The notes under the pieces: generated by a model
Told to the model about the DNA's origin: nothing
The model's input: the letters and a program-made list of their open reading frames with translations, nothing else
Database searches by the model: none
Assembly (NCBI GenBank): GCA_023151115.1
Contig: JAKLJP010000025.1
Span: 38,042 to 102,041 of the forward strand
Reading direction: 5' to 3'
Length of the DNA stretch: 64,000 bases
Origin: Anaerolineae bacterium
GTDB taxonomy: Bacteria > Chloroflexota > Anaerolineae > 4572-78 > J111
Shown here: positions 24,743 through 33,046 of the stretch, one piece after another
Position numbering within the stretch: the first letter of the stretch is position 1
Layout: every line of letters starts with the position of its first letter
Translations under genes and position numbers: made by a program

Positions 24743-25762
24743 TCAGGCCGAACAGCCACAAGAACGCCGGATGACAAGTTGGGTGGACAACAAGGTTACA
24801 GGGTCAACTTCCTGGCTGGCCAGCAATTTGAACAAGTATTGGGCCGCCGTTTTGCCCACCCCCTCTGTCGGCGCATTAACCGTGGTCAGGGGCGGGGTCA
24901 AAAAAGCTGATAATTCCAGGTCATCAAACCCCACCACACTGATGTCGTCAGGGATGCGCAATCCTTTTTCATTAAGCGCATTCATAATGCCAACAGCAGA
25001 GTCATCATTGCCGGTAAATACGGCATCAAAATCAGGATGTTCGTTTTCTAGAAATTTGGACATGGCTTGATAAGCATCGTTGCGATTGTATTCCCCTGAG
25101 ACGATCAACTCAGGGTTGTAGGCAATCCCATGGACTTCTAACGACTCTTGATAGCCCAGCTCCCGCCGCTGCGAGTCTTCATTGTCGGCGGGACCGCGCA
25201 CAAAAACAATGCGGCGGCGGTGATGCACCTCGATGAGGTGATCAATCAGTTCTCGGGTGGCGCGCTTATTCCAAACCGTCACGCTGGGAATGTTTAAACC
25301 TTCTGGGGGTGTTTGGTAGATTAACACCACTGGAAAACCGGCCTGGTGCAGTTTGAGAATCTCGTCATCAGTGAGGCTGCCGGGAAAGACAATCAGACCA
25401 TCAGCATTATGAGGACCGATGGGGAGTTGTGCGTCAACCCCATTCCCCACCCAGCGTGAGGCCACCAGCAAATTGTATCCCTCTTGTTGCACAATTGACT
25501 CAATCCCGCTAATTAAGGGCGGAAAAAACACACTGTCTAAATCTGTCAGCAGCACCCCAATGGCGCGGGATTTTTGCGTGGCAAGCTGCCGGGCGGCGGC
25601 AGAGGGAACATATTGCAGCTCGCTCATCACCTGCTGAATTCGTTCGGCGACTTCCGGAGAAATCGGAGCGCTATCATTAAGGTAACGGCTCACCGTAGCC
25701 GGTGAAACACCCGCTTTTTGCGCCACATCCCGAATGGTTACAGAAGATGATTTTCGGCTCAT
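24743..25762 (-). CDS. LacI-family transcriptional regulator
   Basis: 339 residues. The helix-turn-helix is at 8-30 (TIRDVAQKAGVSPATVSRYL) with hinge helix AAARQLATQKS. A periplasmic-binding-protein-like sensor follows (GVLLTDLDSVFFPPLISGIE, DAVFTGNDDSAVGIMNAL, DDISVVGFDDLELSAF). It likely binds a sugar or oligosaccharide and controls the transport/glycosidase operon downstream and the wrecked beta-mannosidase gene in divergent orientation, where two perfect palindromes of LacI type lie. A cysteine pair ends the protein (RRSCGCSA). A hairpin with T run lies about 40 bases upstream of the start. Confidence 0.94.
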   Translation of the reverse strand: MSRKSSSVTIRDVAQKAGVSPATVSRYLNDSAPISPEVAERIQQVMSELQYVPSAAARQLATQKSRAIGVLLTDLDSVFFPPLISGIESIVQQEGYNLLVASRWVGNGVDAQLPIGPHNADGLIVFPGSLTDDEILKLHQAGFPVVLIYQTPPEGLNIPSVTVWNKRATRELIDHLIEVHHRRRIVFVRGPADNEDSQRRELGYQESLEVHGIAYNPELIVSGEYNRNDAYQAMSKFLENEHPDFDAVFTGNDDSAVGIMNALNEKGLRIPDDISVVGFDDLELSAFLTPPLTTVNAPTEGVGKTAAQYLFKLLASQEVDPVTLLSTQLVIRRSCGCSA

Positions 25763-25808
25763 AGTTTGTCAACCAGCGCCACAATTACCAGGGAACAAAC
25801 AAAAAAAT

Positions 25809-25851
25809 ACAACCGCGACCGGTGAGCGAAATCTCGCCGGTTTCAGGTTGT
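25809..25851 (-). terminator. Hairpin with T run in the lacI leader
   Basis: ACAACC at one end pairs with GGTTGT at the other, with inner stem ACCGG/CCGGT. On the minus strand it is followed by ATTTTTTTG, as in intrinsic terminators. One arm contains TGAAACCGG, half of the LacI-type palindrome found twice nearby. It could attenuate lacI readthrough. Confidence 0.6.
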
Positions 25852-25964
25852 ATTTTGATGCACTCCGAAAGTTTTGAGTTACTGTCCCGACACTGGGTAA
25901 TTGAACACATAGGGGTTGTTCAAACCTTATCACCCTTGAATAAGGATTTTGAAATGGTCTTCGC

Positions 25965-25978
25965 TGAAACCGGTTTCA
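25965..25978. promoter_or_regulatory. LacI-type operator palindrome (upstream copy)
   Basis: Perfect 14-base palindrome TGAAACCGGTTTCA with the central CG expected for LacI-family sites. It lies 57 bases, centre to centre, from an identical copy at 26022-26035 and upstream of the plus-strand -35 element. This arrangement suits loop formation by one LacI tetramer. Confidence 0.85.
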
Positions 25979-25993
25979 TTATAGGGCAGTTTT

Positions 25994-26022
25994 TTGCAGA
26001 GTCAAATTTTATATGTCATAAT
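25994..26022 (+). promoter_or_regulatory. Promoter of the former beta-mannosidase gene
   Basis: TTGCAG (25994-25999), 17-base spacer and CATAAT (26017-26022). It is flanked by two identical LacI-type palindromes, the second touching the -10 element. The promoter still looks functional although the gene behind it is broken. Confidence 0.7.
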
Positions 26023-26035
26023 GAAACCGGTTTCA
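26022..26035. promoter_or_regulatory. LacI-type operator palindrome (at -10/+1)
   Basis: Second perfect copy of TGAAACCGGTTTCA, beginning at the last base of the -10 hexamer. Binding here would block polymerase directly. The adjacent lacI gene is the obvious source of the binder. Confidence 0.85.
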
Positions 26036-26069
26036 GGCTTTTTTAATATACCAATTTCCAACGGAGGAA

Positions 26070-26757
26070 ACTGTTATCTCAAACATTAAGCGGCCTCTGG
26101 CAGTTCAAACAAACGGACACCCAAGAGTGGCTCGCGGGGCAGGCTCCCGGCGGCGTTCACACCGACCTGCTGGCGCTGGCACAAATCCCCGATCCCTTTG
26201 TGGGCGACAACGAAAAGAAGGTGATGTGGGTAGCCGAGCAGGATTGGGCATACCGCAAAACCTTCACGGTTGACGCCGGTCTGTTGCCCCAGGAGAAGGT
26301 GTTTCTGGTCTGCGACGGCCTGGACACGCTGGCCGAAGTGAGGCTCAACGGCCAATTGTTGGGTAAAGCTGAAAACCTCTTTCGACGGTACGAGTGGGAG
26401 ATAAAAGCGCGCCTGCAACCGGGCGAAAATGAACTCCACATCACCTTCCCCTCAATGTGGCCCAAATGACCGAAACCTTCCGCATGCCCAAAGATTTTGC
26501 GGCGCTGGTTTACCTGAGCCTGGTGCTGCAAGCCGAAGGGATTCGCTACGGCGTGGAACACTGGCGGCGGCACATCGAGCGGGTCAGCGGCATTTTGTAC
26601 TGGCAGCTCAACGACTGCTGGCCGGTGGCCTCGTGGGCCAGCATTGACTACTTTGGCCGCTGGAAGGCGCTGCACTACGCCGCCAAACGCTTCTTTGCCC
26701 CGGTGCTGCTGCAGCACTGTAGGGACGCTTCGCGTCGGCCTACGGCCTCGAAATGAT
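26070..26757 (+). pseudogene. Beta-mannosidase (GH2) pseudogene with large internal deletion
   Basis: After GGAGGAAA the frame reads LSGLWQFKQTDTQEWLAGQA, a GH2 beta-mannosidase start, and continues through IPDPFVGDNEKKVMWVAEQD and PQEKVFLVCDGLDTLAEV to [11 protein letters not shown] and a stop at 26467. An overlapping frame from about 26457 carries C-terminal catalytic-domain sequence: [48 protein letters not shown] and [15 protein letters not shown]. Intact enzymes have about 800 residues. Roughly 400-500 residues, including both catalytic glutamates, are missing. No ATG, GTG or TTG stands at the expected start. The 3' end is cut by a GTAGGGACGC-type repeat. The upstream promoter and operators are intact, so the loss looks recent. 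Confidence 0.85.
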
Positions 26758-26802
26758 ATGAGGGCTGAGCAGTTACTCCGCTATATTTCTTTATAAAAAT
26801 AC

Positions 26803-26833
26803 TTGACTTAGAGTCGACTCCAAGTGGTATACT
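26803..26833 (+). promoter_or_regulatory. MerR-type promoter with 19-base spacer
   Basis: TTGACT (26803-26808) and TATACT (26828-26833) are separated by 19 bases instead of 17. The spacer holds the inverted repeat CTTAGAGTCGACTCCAAG. This is the classic layout for activation by DNA twisting by MerR proteins. It directly precedes the merR gene, so the regulator controls itself. Confidence 0.88.
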
Positions 26834-26851
26834 ATCTTTGGAGGTGAAATT

Positions 26852-27238
26852 ATGAAGATCATGGAAGTAAGTGAACTATCTGGTCTTTCCTCGGACACGC
26901 TGCGCTACTATGAACGTATCGGGTTGATCCCGCCGGTAAATCGAAATGGCAGCGGTATCAGAAATTACAGCGAAGTTGATCTGAAACGGGTTGACTTTAT
27001 TAAGTGTATGCGGCGTGCGGGGCTGCCCATTGAAGTACTGCTTGAGTATTTCAAACTGAGCGAGCAAGGCGACCAGACCATTGAAGCCAGGAAAGCAATT
27101 TTGAAAGAGCAGCGGGCGCTGCTTACGACCAAGATCGCAGAAATGCAAAAAACATTGGACCTGTTGGACTACAAAATCAATTTGTATGAAAACATTGTTT
27201 TGAAAACAGAGAAAGAAATAATTCAGACAGAAAACTAA
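26852..27238 (+). CDS. MerR-family transcriptional regulator
   Basis: 128 residues. The winged-helix domain has the family pattern MEVSELSGLSSDTLRYYERI, GLIPPVNR and YSEVDLKRVDFIKCMRRAGL (1-70). A coiled-coil helix (81-120, EARKAILKEQRALLTTKIAE) leads to a very short C terminus. There are no metal-binding cysteine pairs; Cys49 in the DNA-binding domain is the only cysteine. The size and pattern fit the AdhR/NmlR group, which responds to aldehydes or other electrophiles. The GGAGGTG ribosome site is ideal. The gene is AT-rich compared with its surroundings and begins an island of foreign-looking DNA. No alcohol dehydrogenase or reductase target is adjacent. Confidence 0.92.
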   Translation: MKIMEVSELSGLSSDTLRYYERIGLIPPVNRNGSGIRNYSEVDLKRVDFIKCMRRAGLPIEVLLEYFKLSEQGDQTIEARKAILKEQRALLTTKIAEMQKTLDLLDYKINLYENIVLKTEKEIIQTEN

Positions 27239-27511
27239 AAATGCAACTTGCATCTATTTTTACATTTTTTGATAGTTCCACTTATTAAAATAGAGAATTG
27301 GACTTATTAAAACATCTACAAAATGGTACTACTAATAAAACCAATTATGATCTAAAATCAGGTTAAATTATCGTTCAACCAGCATGACACTTAAAAGGAG
27401 AGGCAAATTTTATACGTGGTACGCTCTTCGTAACGGATCAAAGACGCTTCCCGGTTAAACTGAATAATAGGTTTTGAACTCAATTAAATTCTTTGGAGAT
27501 TTTTACCAACA

Positions 27512-27745
27512 ATGACGACTAAAAGTATTTGCACAAATGACACGTTTTGCGCTGATCAAATTTACAAACAAACAAACGCCAATCAAGAAAGTAAAAAATC
27601 CGTGCGGGCTGGTTTGAGAGGGCTGGCCGGAACTATCGGCGATTACGTCGTTGAAATTTATCGTTATAATAACGACCCGGAACCGGTTTTCTCAAACGGC
27701 GGAACCCGCGTGCTGATTCGGCCGGATCGGATTGATTTGGTCTAG
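27512..27745 (+). CDS. Unrecognised small protein, 77 residues
   Basis: Reads MTTKSICTNDTFCADQIYKQ, then a polar stretch and a more ordered C-terminal half (AGLRGLAGTIGDYVVEIYRY, then GGTRVLIRPDRIDLV). There are two cysteines near the N terminus and no membrane segment. I do not recognise the family. It sits in the AT-rich island after merR, behind 273 bases without a clear gene. GGAG lies 13 bases upstream, which is rather far. It could be a MerR target, a small precursor-like peptide or the remnant of a larger gene. Confidence 0.5.
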   Translation: MTTKSICTNDTFCADQIYKQTNANQESKKSVRAGLRGLAGTIGDYVVEIYRYNNDPEPVFSNGGTRVLIRPDRIDLV

Positions 27746-27822
27746 CCGGGGATCGGTCTTTGCAGGCCAGTAGATTTTTTTAAAATCAATTTACTCAAAG
27801 ACAGGAGTTAAAAAATGCAAAG

Positions 27823-27921
27823 ATGCAACTTGAAAACAGTAATCTGGAAGTCTTGGCCTTAGAAGAATTGCCAATGCTAATTCCCTTAACTGCTGAACAA
27901 CAACTTAGGGGGCGAGAGTGA
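27823..27921 (+). CDS. Possible 32-residue peptide with leader-like composition
   Basis: Reads MQLENSNLEVLALEELPMLI followed by PLTAEQQLRGRE. The acidic, leucine-rich run (LEVLALEELPML) looks like the leader of a ribosomally made peptide, but no cysteine- or glycine-rich core follows before the stop. AGGAG at 27803-27807 is better placed for another ATG at 27815, whose frame gives only 15 residues (MQRCNLKTVIWKSWP). A one-base shift may therefore have damaged a longer gene. No maturation enzyme is adjacent. Coding status is uncertain. Confidence 0.3.
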   Translation: MQLENSNLEVLALEELPMLIPLTAEQQLRGRE

Positions 27922-27958
27922 GCCGGTTTTGTCTATCGGACGAAACTCTAATTAACTT

Positions 27959-28809
27959 AAGACTCCGCAGAACTGTTTGCATTTGAGTAAAATCAAGTCA
28001 CAAAAGCCAGCATCTGCTCGAATAGTTCATCACTGATTGCTTGTTCTTTAACAAAACGGGCGACGCTGGCGTGGACCAGCAGATTTTTGAGTCCTTTAAG
28101 CCAGGGCAATGATGTTTTTGATGGCCTCATAATCCCGCACCTGGAATTCTTCCCACCCCAGCACATCTTTGAGAAATTTGAAAACGGCTTCGATTTTGGC
28201 CCGCATCAGATAGAGGCCATAAATGCCCCGGGCTTGCTCAGCCGTCTTGACCACAATGTTGGTGATTAACAACAGCGGCTGTTTGTAAATCGGTTTGTCT
28301 TGGTGGTCAGTCGGGGTAATCCACACCACCGTATAGTCATGCCCTTTCAGGGTCAGCGTGCCCCATTCGGCCATGCACTTGGCGTCCTGATACACTTTTT
28401 TCTTGACCCGCAACTTCTTGAGCACCCAGCTCTGACCATGAGCGAACTCGACACCGCCAGACCCCCCAGATACAATTTCTCACCGGTCACATCCACCGCC
28501 ACGCTATGATCGCGGATCGCCGCCGAGATTTTTTTATCATCCAAAACTGACTTTAATGCCCCATCCAACAGACGTTTGCTCCGCTCAAATTCCGCTTTGT
28601 CCTCTGAGATGGACCATAAGCGGATGGACTTATGCTCAATAATATTCTGGACGAGTTCGGTCACATTTTCTATGACACGGCTATCTTTAAAATTGGACAA
28701 CACTCCGCTCAAATAAGCGGATAATTTCATGGTAAGCCCCTTCTTTTTGTTAGGGTTTTCATAAATTTACGTTTTCTGCCAAAACTTATAGGCATTTCTG
28801 CGGAGTTTT
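27959..28809 (-). mobile_element. Degenerate insertion sequence with inverted ends
   Basis: About 850 bases bounded by related inverted ends: AAGACTCCGCAGAACTG (27959-27975) and, read on the minus strand from 28809, AAAACTCCGCAGAAATG. Inside lies a broken DDE transposase. No clear target duplication is visible. The size is too small for a full element with this transposase type, so an internal deletion is likely. Confidence 0.7.
27993..28730 (-). pseudogene. IS4-like DDE transposase, frameshifted and internally deleted
   Basis: Three pieces in different frames. The N-terminal part starts MKLSAYLSGVLSNFKDSRVI and runs to SVAVDVTGEKLYLGG. The middle and C-terminal part reads KKKVYQDAKCMAEWGTLTL to IYGLYLMRAKIEAVFKFLKD, the YLMR..IE...K signature around the catalytic glutamate. 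After IIALA a shift is needed to continue WLKGLKNLLVHASVARF to LAFVT. The segment with the second catalytic aspartate seems deleted near 28430. The element cannot move by itself. Confidence 0.8.
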
Positions 28810-28861
28810 CAGTTCTTTAGTTTCAAATCCCTGACTTATTTCTGGTCAATTACTTAGTTGT

Positions 28862-30001
28862 TCAAAACCCGGCCAATTGTAACTGATACTCAACCTGCCG
28901 ACCGTTCAACAAAATAAAGGGGGCGGCTCGACCTGTTTGCACCCCAAGCTGCTTGAGTTGACTCAGCTCGCTCAATTTCCCCACCCGGCGAGCGGCCATA
29001 ATTGCCTCGGCGGTTTTAGGGCCGATACCAGGGATGCGCAACAGTTCGGCCCGGCTGGCCCGATTGATTTCGATGGGGCGCTGACTCAAATGGGTTTTGG
29101 CCCAAACCAATTTGGGGTCGCCGGCCAGGGGTAAATGGCCCTGCGCATCAAAGGGTAGTTCGGACACCTCGAAGCCATAAAAACGCAGCAACCAATCGGC
29201 CTGATACAGGCGGTGCTCCCGCATAAGGGGCGTTTTGGGAGCATTTTCCAGAACTGTGCCGCGAATCGGGTTGAAGGGCGAATAATAAGCGCGGGCTAAA
29301 TTGGCTTCCTTGTAAAGCATATGAGCCGTCGTCAGCAGTTCCTGGTCAGACTCACCCGCCGGACCCACCACAAACTGGGTGGTGAGGCTGGGTCGTTTAA
29401 CCCAGGGACCTAACACATGCTGGTTTTGGTGTACCCAATACAGGGGCGGTAATAATTCTTGCCAATAATCCTTTTTGGGGGCCAGGGCCGGCAGCCGTTG
29501 CTCGTTGGCGGCTTCCAGGTTGATCGAGAGCCGGTCGGCCAAGCGAGCCGCCCGCTCGATTTGGGCCGTCTCAGCGCCCGGCATAATCTTCAAATGGATG
29601 TAACCGTAATATTCATACTTGCGGCGGAGGATTTCAACCGTGTCCAGCATCGGGCCCATCGCTTTGACCCCACCACCGATGATGCCACTGCTCAAAAACA
29701 GGCCATCCACCAGCTTTTTGCGCTGCATCTGGTCAAAAGCCGAGGCCAACTCTTCCGGTTTGAACGAAACACGCCGGTAATCCCGGCCCGCTTGAAACGG
29801 GCAGTAGTAACAGTTGCGCTCACAAGCACTGGTCTGCATGGTCCGCAGCACCGCAATTTTGCCGCGCTGTGGATGGCTTACATAGATCCGGCTCTGATCT
29901 AGAAATTGAGCCTTGCGCTGCTCACGGGTTAGGGTCGGCGGGCCTTCGCAATCCAACGCCGCCGCCTGGCCCAAAATTTCAACTTTTTGGTAGATGTCCA
30001 T
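28862..30001 (-). CDS. Radical SAM protein with helix-hairpin-helix, putative DNA modification/repair type
   Basis: 379 residues. The iron-sulfur motif is C60, C64 and C67 (SACERNCYYCPF), followed by LFLSSGIIGGG and INLEAANEQRLPALAP typical of the 'putative DNA modification/repair radical SAM' family. A C-terminal helix-hairpin-helix (RAELLRIPGIGPKTAEAIMA, about 315-335) suggests DNA binding. In many genomes this family is encoded beside a uracil-DNA-glycosylase-like partner. None is visible here. The role is unproven. The ATG at 30001 is used although no strong ribosome site is seen. Confidence 0.9.
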   Translation of the reverse strand: MDIYQKVEILGQAAALDCEGPPTLTREQRKAQFLDQSRIYVSHPQRGKIAVLRTMQTSACERNCYYCPFQAGRDYRRVSFKPEELASAFDQMQRKKLVDGLFLSSGIIGGGVKAMGPMLDTVEILRRKYEYYGYIHLKIMPGAETAQIERAARLADRLSINLEAANEQRLPALAPKKDYWQELLPPLYWVHQNQHVLGPWVKRPSLTTQFVVGPAGESDQELLTTAHMLYKEANLARAYYSPFNPIRGTVLENAPKTPLMREHRLYQADWLLRFYGFEVSELPFDAQGHLPLAGDPKLVWAKTHLSQRPIEINRASRAELLRIPGIGPKTAEAIMAARRVGKLSELSQLKQLGVQTGRAAPFILLNGRQVEYQLQLAGF

Positions 30002-30054
30002 AATTGAGTCGTCCCCCTAACTTAATTATAAGAACATTTGTTCGCTCGGTCAAA

Positions 30055-30543
30055 TTACTCACTGATTTCCACCACCTCTCCCTCCGTTACCCGCAGCAAC
30101 TCCATAGGGGTCAGGCGAAGCATAGCATCAATATCACCGCCGCCGCCAAAGATAATGTCAAACTCCATCACCACCGGATCAACCAGGGTGCGCAGCTTGT
30201 GCCGGTGGCCGAAAGGGGGCATGCTGCCGACAACGTAGCCGGTAATTTTAAAGGCTTGTTCAGCGCTGGCAAATTTCACCTGCTTTTTGCCGACGCCCAG
30301 CCGGTCGGCTACTTTGCGTCGGTCTACTTTAGCCAGACCGTTATTGATCACCAGCAGCGGCTCCTCCTGCACCAAAAACACCAGTGATTTGATAATCTGC
30401 TCCGGCTCGACCCCCAACGCCCGCGCTGCGTCGGGCACAGTCGGCGTATGTTCAGCCATCGGCAAAATGGTTGCCTTAATGTCTTGGGCCTCGATAAAGC
30501 GATGCAAATCGGCGCTGCTCAAAGCTAAAGTATCGTTTTCCAT
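30055..30543 (-). CDS. YbaK/EbsC-family aminoacyl-tRNA deacylase-like protein
   Basis: 162 residues covering the whole YbaK/ProRS-editing domain: TVPDAARALGVEPEQIIKSLVF, LLVINNGLAKVDRRKVADRLG (in parts) and GYVVGSMPPFGH, with the conserved lysine in IIKSL. These proteins hydrolyse mischarged tRNAs such as Cys-tRNA(Pro). The ribosome site GGAG lies just upstream of 30543. It follows no obvious operon partner. The next gene downstream starts 54 bases later on the same strand. Confidence 0.92.
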   Translation of the reverse strand: MENDTLALSSADLHRFIEAQDIKATILPMAEHTPTVPDAARALGVEPEQIIKSLVFLVQEEPLLVINNGLAKVDRRKVADRLGVGKKQVKFASAEQAFKITGYVVGSMPPFGHRHKLRTLVDPVVMEFDIIFGGGGDIDAMLRLTPMELLRVTEGEVVEISE

Positions 30544-30711
30544 TTAATTTCTCCAGGTGGGGGGCTGATTTTCCGCTGAGGGTAGCATAATCAGGTTGTG
30601 TGTCAAAAGTTAGGCCGGGGAATTGGCTTGATGTATTTCACATTTTATGGCTGGTCAAAGTATGGTATACTGAGATAAGATACAAGATGATAATATTGGA
30701 GAGCAGCGCCT

Positions 30712-32361
30712 ATGGACCATAACACTTTTGCCGAGCAACTTACGACCTTACAGTCTCGCCTGGAAGGAGCACTGCCACCGGTCAACTCCCCATCCGATTT
30801 GCAAAACGACCTAGCGACGGCTTTGCGTCTGCTTCAAGCCGCCAGCGCTGAAATGCGCCGCCAGGATGAAGCCCTGGCCCTGGCTTGTCAAGCCGCCCAA
30901 ACCGAGCACCAACGCTACCACGACTTGCTGCAAGAACGGCAGCAGGTCGAGGAGATTTTGCGCCAGGAACATCATCTGCTAGAGCTTGAACGCAAACATC
31001 TGCGCTCCGTGCTCGATATTATTCCGGCGGCCCTGTGGGTGGTGGACAGGCAAGGTCAAGTTTTGGCCCAAAGCACCCTCAGTAAAACTATCTGGGCCGG
31101 AGAACCTCTGCCCGACGATCACTTGAGCGAATACAAGGGCTGGTGGGCCGACAGCGGTCATCCCCTGGCCCCCGAGGATTGGTCGCGGATTCGCGCCCTG
31201 ACCAAAGGCGAGACGGCTATTAATGAAGAGATCAATATCGAAGCCTTTGACGGAACCCGCAAAACTATTCTCAGTTCCGCCGCGCCAATTAAAGATGAAC
31301 AAGAGCAGATTGTGGGGGCTGTTGTGTTGAATATGGATATCACCACCCGCAAACAGGCTGAAGAGGCCTTGCGCCTCAGCGACGTCCGCAACCGTGCCCT
31401 ACTGGACGCTATTCCCGATATGATGTTTCGCCTTAGCCGGGAAGGGGTGTATCTGGATTACAAACCGGCCAAAGCCGCCGACCTGTTTGTGCCGGCCTCG
31501 GAATTTTTGGGCAAAACGATGGACAAGGTGCTGCCCCCGGACCTGGCCCAACAAATGAGGCAAGCCGTTGACCGGGCCTTACAAAACGGCGAAACCCAAA
31601 ACTGCGAGTATCGCCTGCCGATTAATGGCAAAATGCGCGAGCGGGAAGCCCGCTTTATTGCCAGCGGCGAAGACGAGGTTTTAGTTATTGTCCGCGACAT
31701 TACCGAGCGCAAAGCCCGCGAAGCCCTGCTTGAAGAAGAACGTGCCCGCATTGCCCGCGACCTGCACGACAGTCTGGCTCAAAACCTTTACTTTCTGGGC
31801 CTCAAGCTCGATTATATCCGCAAACAAATCGCCTCGGCCCCGGCAGCCGCCGTGATTGACGAACTGAGCGCCCTGAAAAAGACAGTGCAGGCCAATATTG
31901 ACGATATCCGCCGTACTATTTTCGCCCTACGCCCCGTCGAGCTGGAAGCCTTGGGCTTTGGTCCAGCCCTGCGCCAGTACATCCGCGAATTTGGGGAGCA
32001 GGTCGGCCTGGAAGTCTGGCTAACAATCAACGGTGATGAAACGACGCTGCCGGCAACGCTGGAGCCGGTGCTGTTTCGCCTGGTTCAAGAAGGCTTAACC
32101 AACATCGCCAAGCATGCCCAGGCCCGTTCCGCCTGGCTCGAATTAATAGTTCAACCCTGCCACGCTGTCTGCCTAACCCTGCAAGATGATGGGATTGGCT
32201 TTGATCCTCAAGTGCAGCCGGTTAGCGCCAACCACAAAATAGGGCTGCGCCAGATGCGAGAGCGGGTGGCCGACTTAGGGGGTCACTTTAAGCTCGATAG
32301 CGCCCCAGGCCAGGGCGTCACGTTGCAGCTTGAAATCCCCTTGCCCAGAGACGCGCCATGA
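30712..32361 (+). CDS. NarL-type sensor histidine kinase with two PAS domains
   Basis: 549 residues. An N-terminal coiled coil (about 1-95) is followed by PAS 1 (LRSVLDIIPAALWVVDRQG, ending DITTRKQAEEAL), PAS 2 (RALLDAIPDMMFRLSREG, ending DITERKAREALL), a HisKA_3 dimerisation domain with His352 in RIARDLHDSLAQ, and a HATPase domain (LVQEGLTNIAKHAQA, DDGIGFDP, GLRQMRERVADLGG). There is no membrane segment, so it senses a cytoplasmic signal, unless a cofactor binds the PAS domains. It overlaps the response-regulator gene by four bases (ATGA) and therefore forms a two-component pair with it. Confidence 0.94.
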   Translation: MDHNTFAEQLTTLQSRLEGALPPVNSPSDLQNDLATALRLLQAASAEMRRQDEALALACQAAQTEHQRYHDLLQERQQVEEILRQEHHLLELERKHLRSVLDIIPAALWVVDRQGQVLAQSTLSKTIWAGEPLPDDHLSEYKGWWADSGHPLAPEDWSRIRALTKGETAINEEINIEAFDGTRKTILSSAAPIKDEQEQIVGAVVLNMDITTRKQAEEALRLSDVRNRALLDAIPDMMFRLSREGVYLDYKPAKAADLFVPASEFLGKTMDKVLPPDLAQQMRQAVDRALQNGETQNCEYRLPINGKMREREARFIASGEDEVLVIVRDITERKAREALLEEERARIARDLHDSLAQNLYFLGLKLDYIRKQIASAPAAAVIDELSALKKTVQANIDDIRRTIFALRPVELEALGFGPALRQYIREFGEQVGLEVWLTINGDETTLPATLEPVLFRLVQEGLTNIAKHAQARSAWLELIVQPCHAVCLTLQDDGIGFDPQVQPVSANHKIGLRQMRERVADLGGHFKLDSAPGQGVTLQLEIPLPRDAP

Positions 32362-33029
32362 CCAGCCCTATTCGCCTGCTTATTGCCGACGACCACACCA
32401 TGGTTCGGCAAGGTCTTAGCCAGATTTGCGCCGGGGAAGCGGACATGCAAGTGGTGGGCCAGGCCGCCGATGGCCAGGAAGCCTGCCGGCTGGCTGCCCA
32501 GTTGCAGCCGGATGTGGTGGTGATGGACATCAACATGCCGGTATTGGACGGCGTGCAGACTACCGGCCAGCTCACCGCGGCCAGCCCCAACCTGGGGGTA
32601 ATTATCCTGACCATGTATCGCCAGGACCAGTATGTTTTTGAAGCCATCAAAGCCGGAGCGCGGGCCTATCTCTTAAAAGACGCCGACAGCGACGAACTGC
32701 TGCGGGCCATTCGGGCGGTGGCGGCGGGTGAGGCGCTGCTCGACCCGGCCATTGCGCTGAAGATGATTGAGGAGTTCCGCCGGCTGCAAAACGATGTCTC
32801 CGGCCCCGACCAGGTGACGCCGCTGATTGAATTGGAGATGAATATCCTCCGCCTGGTAGCCCAGGGCCTCAACAATCAAGAAATCGGTGACCGGTTGGGT
32901 TTATCAGAGAAAACCGTCCGTAACCGGCTGACCGTCATTTTTAGCAAACTCCACGTCAACAACCGCACCCAGGCGGCCCTCTATGTTTTGCGGCGAGGGT
33001 TGGTGAACCTCAAAGAAGAGAAAAAGTAA
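32358..33029 (+). CDS. NarL/FixJ-family response regulator
   Basis: 223 residues. The receiver domain has D11, D12, the phosphorylation site D57 (VVMDINMP) and K107 in YLLKDAD. The C-terminal LuxR-type helix-turn-helix contains LVAQGLNNQEIGDRLGLSEK and TVRNRLTVIFSKLHVNNRT. It is the partner of the kinase in front. Eighteen bases after its stop begins the palindrome GGGACAAATGTCCC, a plausible binding site for this regulator before the ECF transporter genes. Confidence 0.95.
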   Translation: MTSPIRLLIADDHTMVRQGLSQICAGEADMQVVGQAADGQEACRLAAQLQPDVVVMDINMPVLDGVQTTGQLTAASPNLGVIILTMYRQDQYVFEAIKAGARAYLLKDADSDELLRAIRAVAAGEALLDPAIALKMIEEFRRLQNDVSGPDQVTPLIELEMNILRLVAQGLNNQEIGDRLGLSEKTVRNRLTVIFSKLHVNNRTQAALYVLRRGLVNLKEEKK

Positions 33030-33046
33030 ATCCCCTGCCAAAATGC

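Noticed and set aside
28862..30001. Radical SAM protein as a maturase for the nearby leader-like peptide
   Set aside because: It has the pattern of the DNA modification/repair family with a helix-hairpin-helix, lacks SPASM or peptide-binding features, and is on the opposite strand behind a dead IS.
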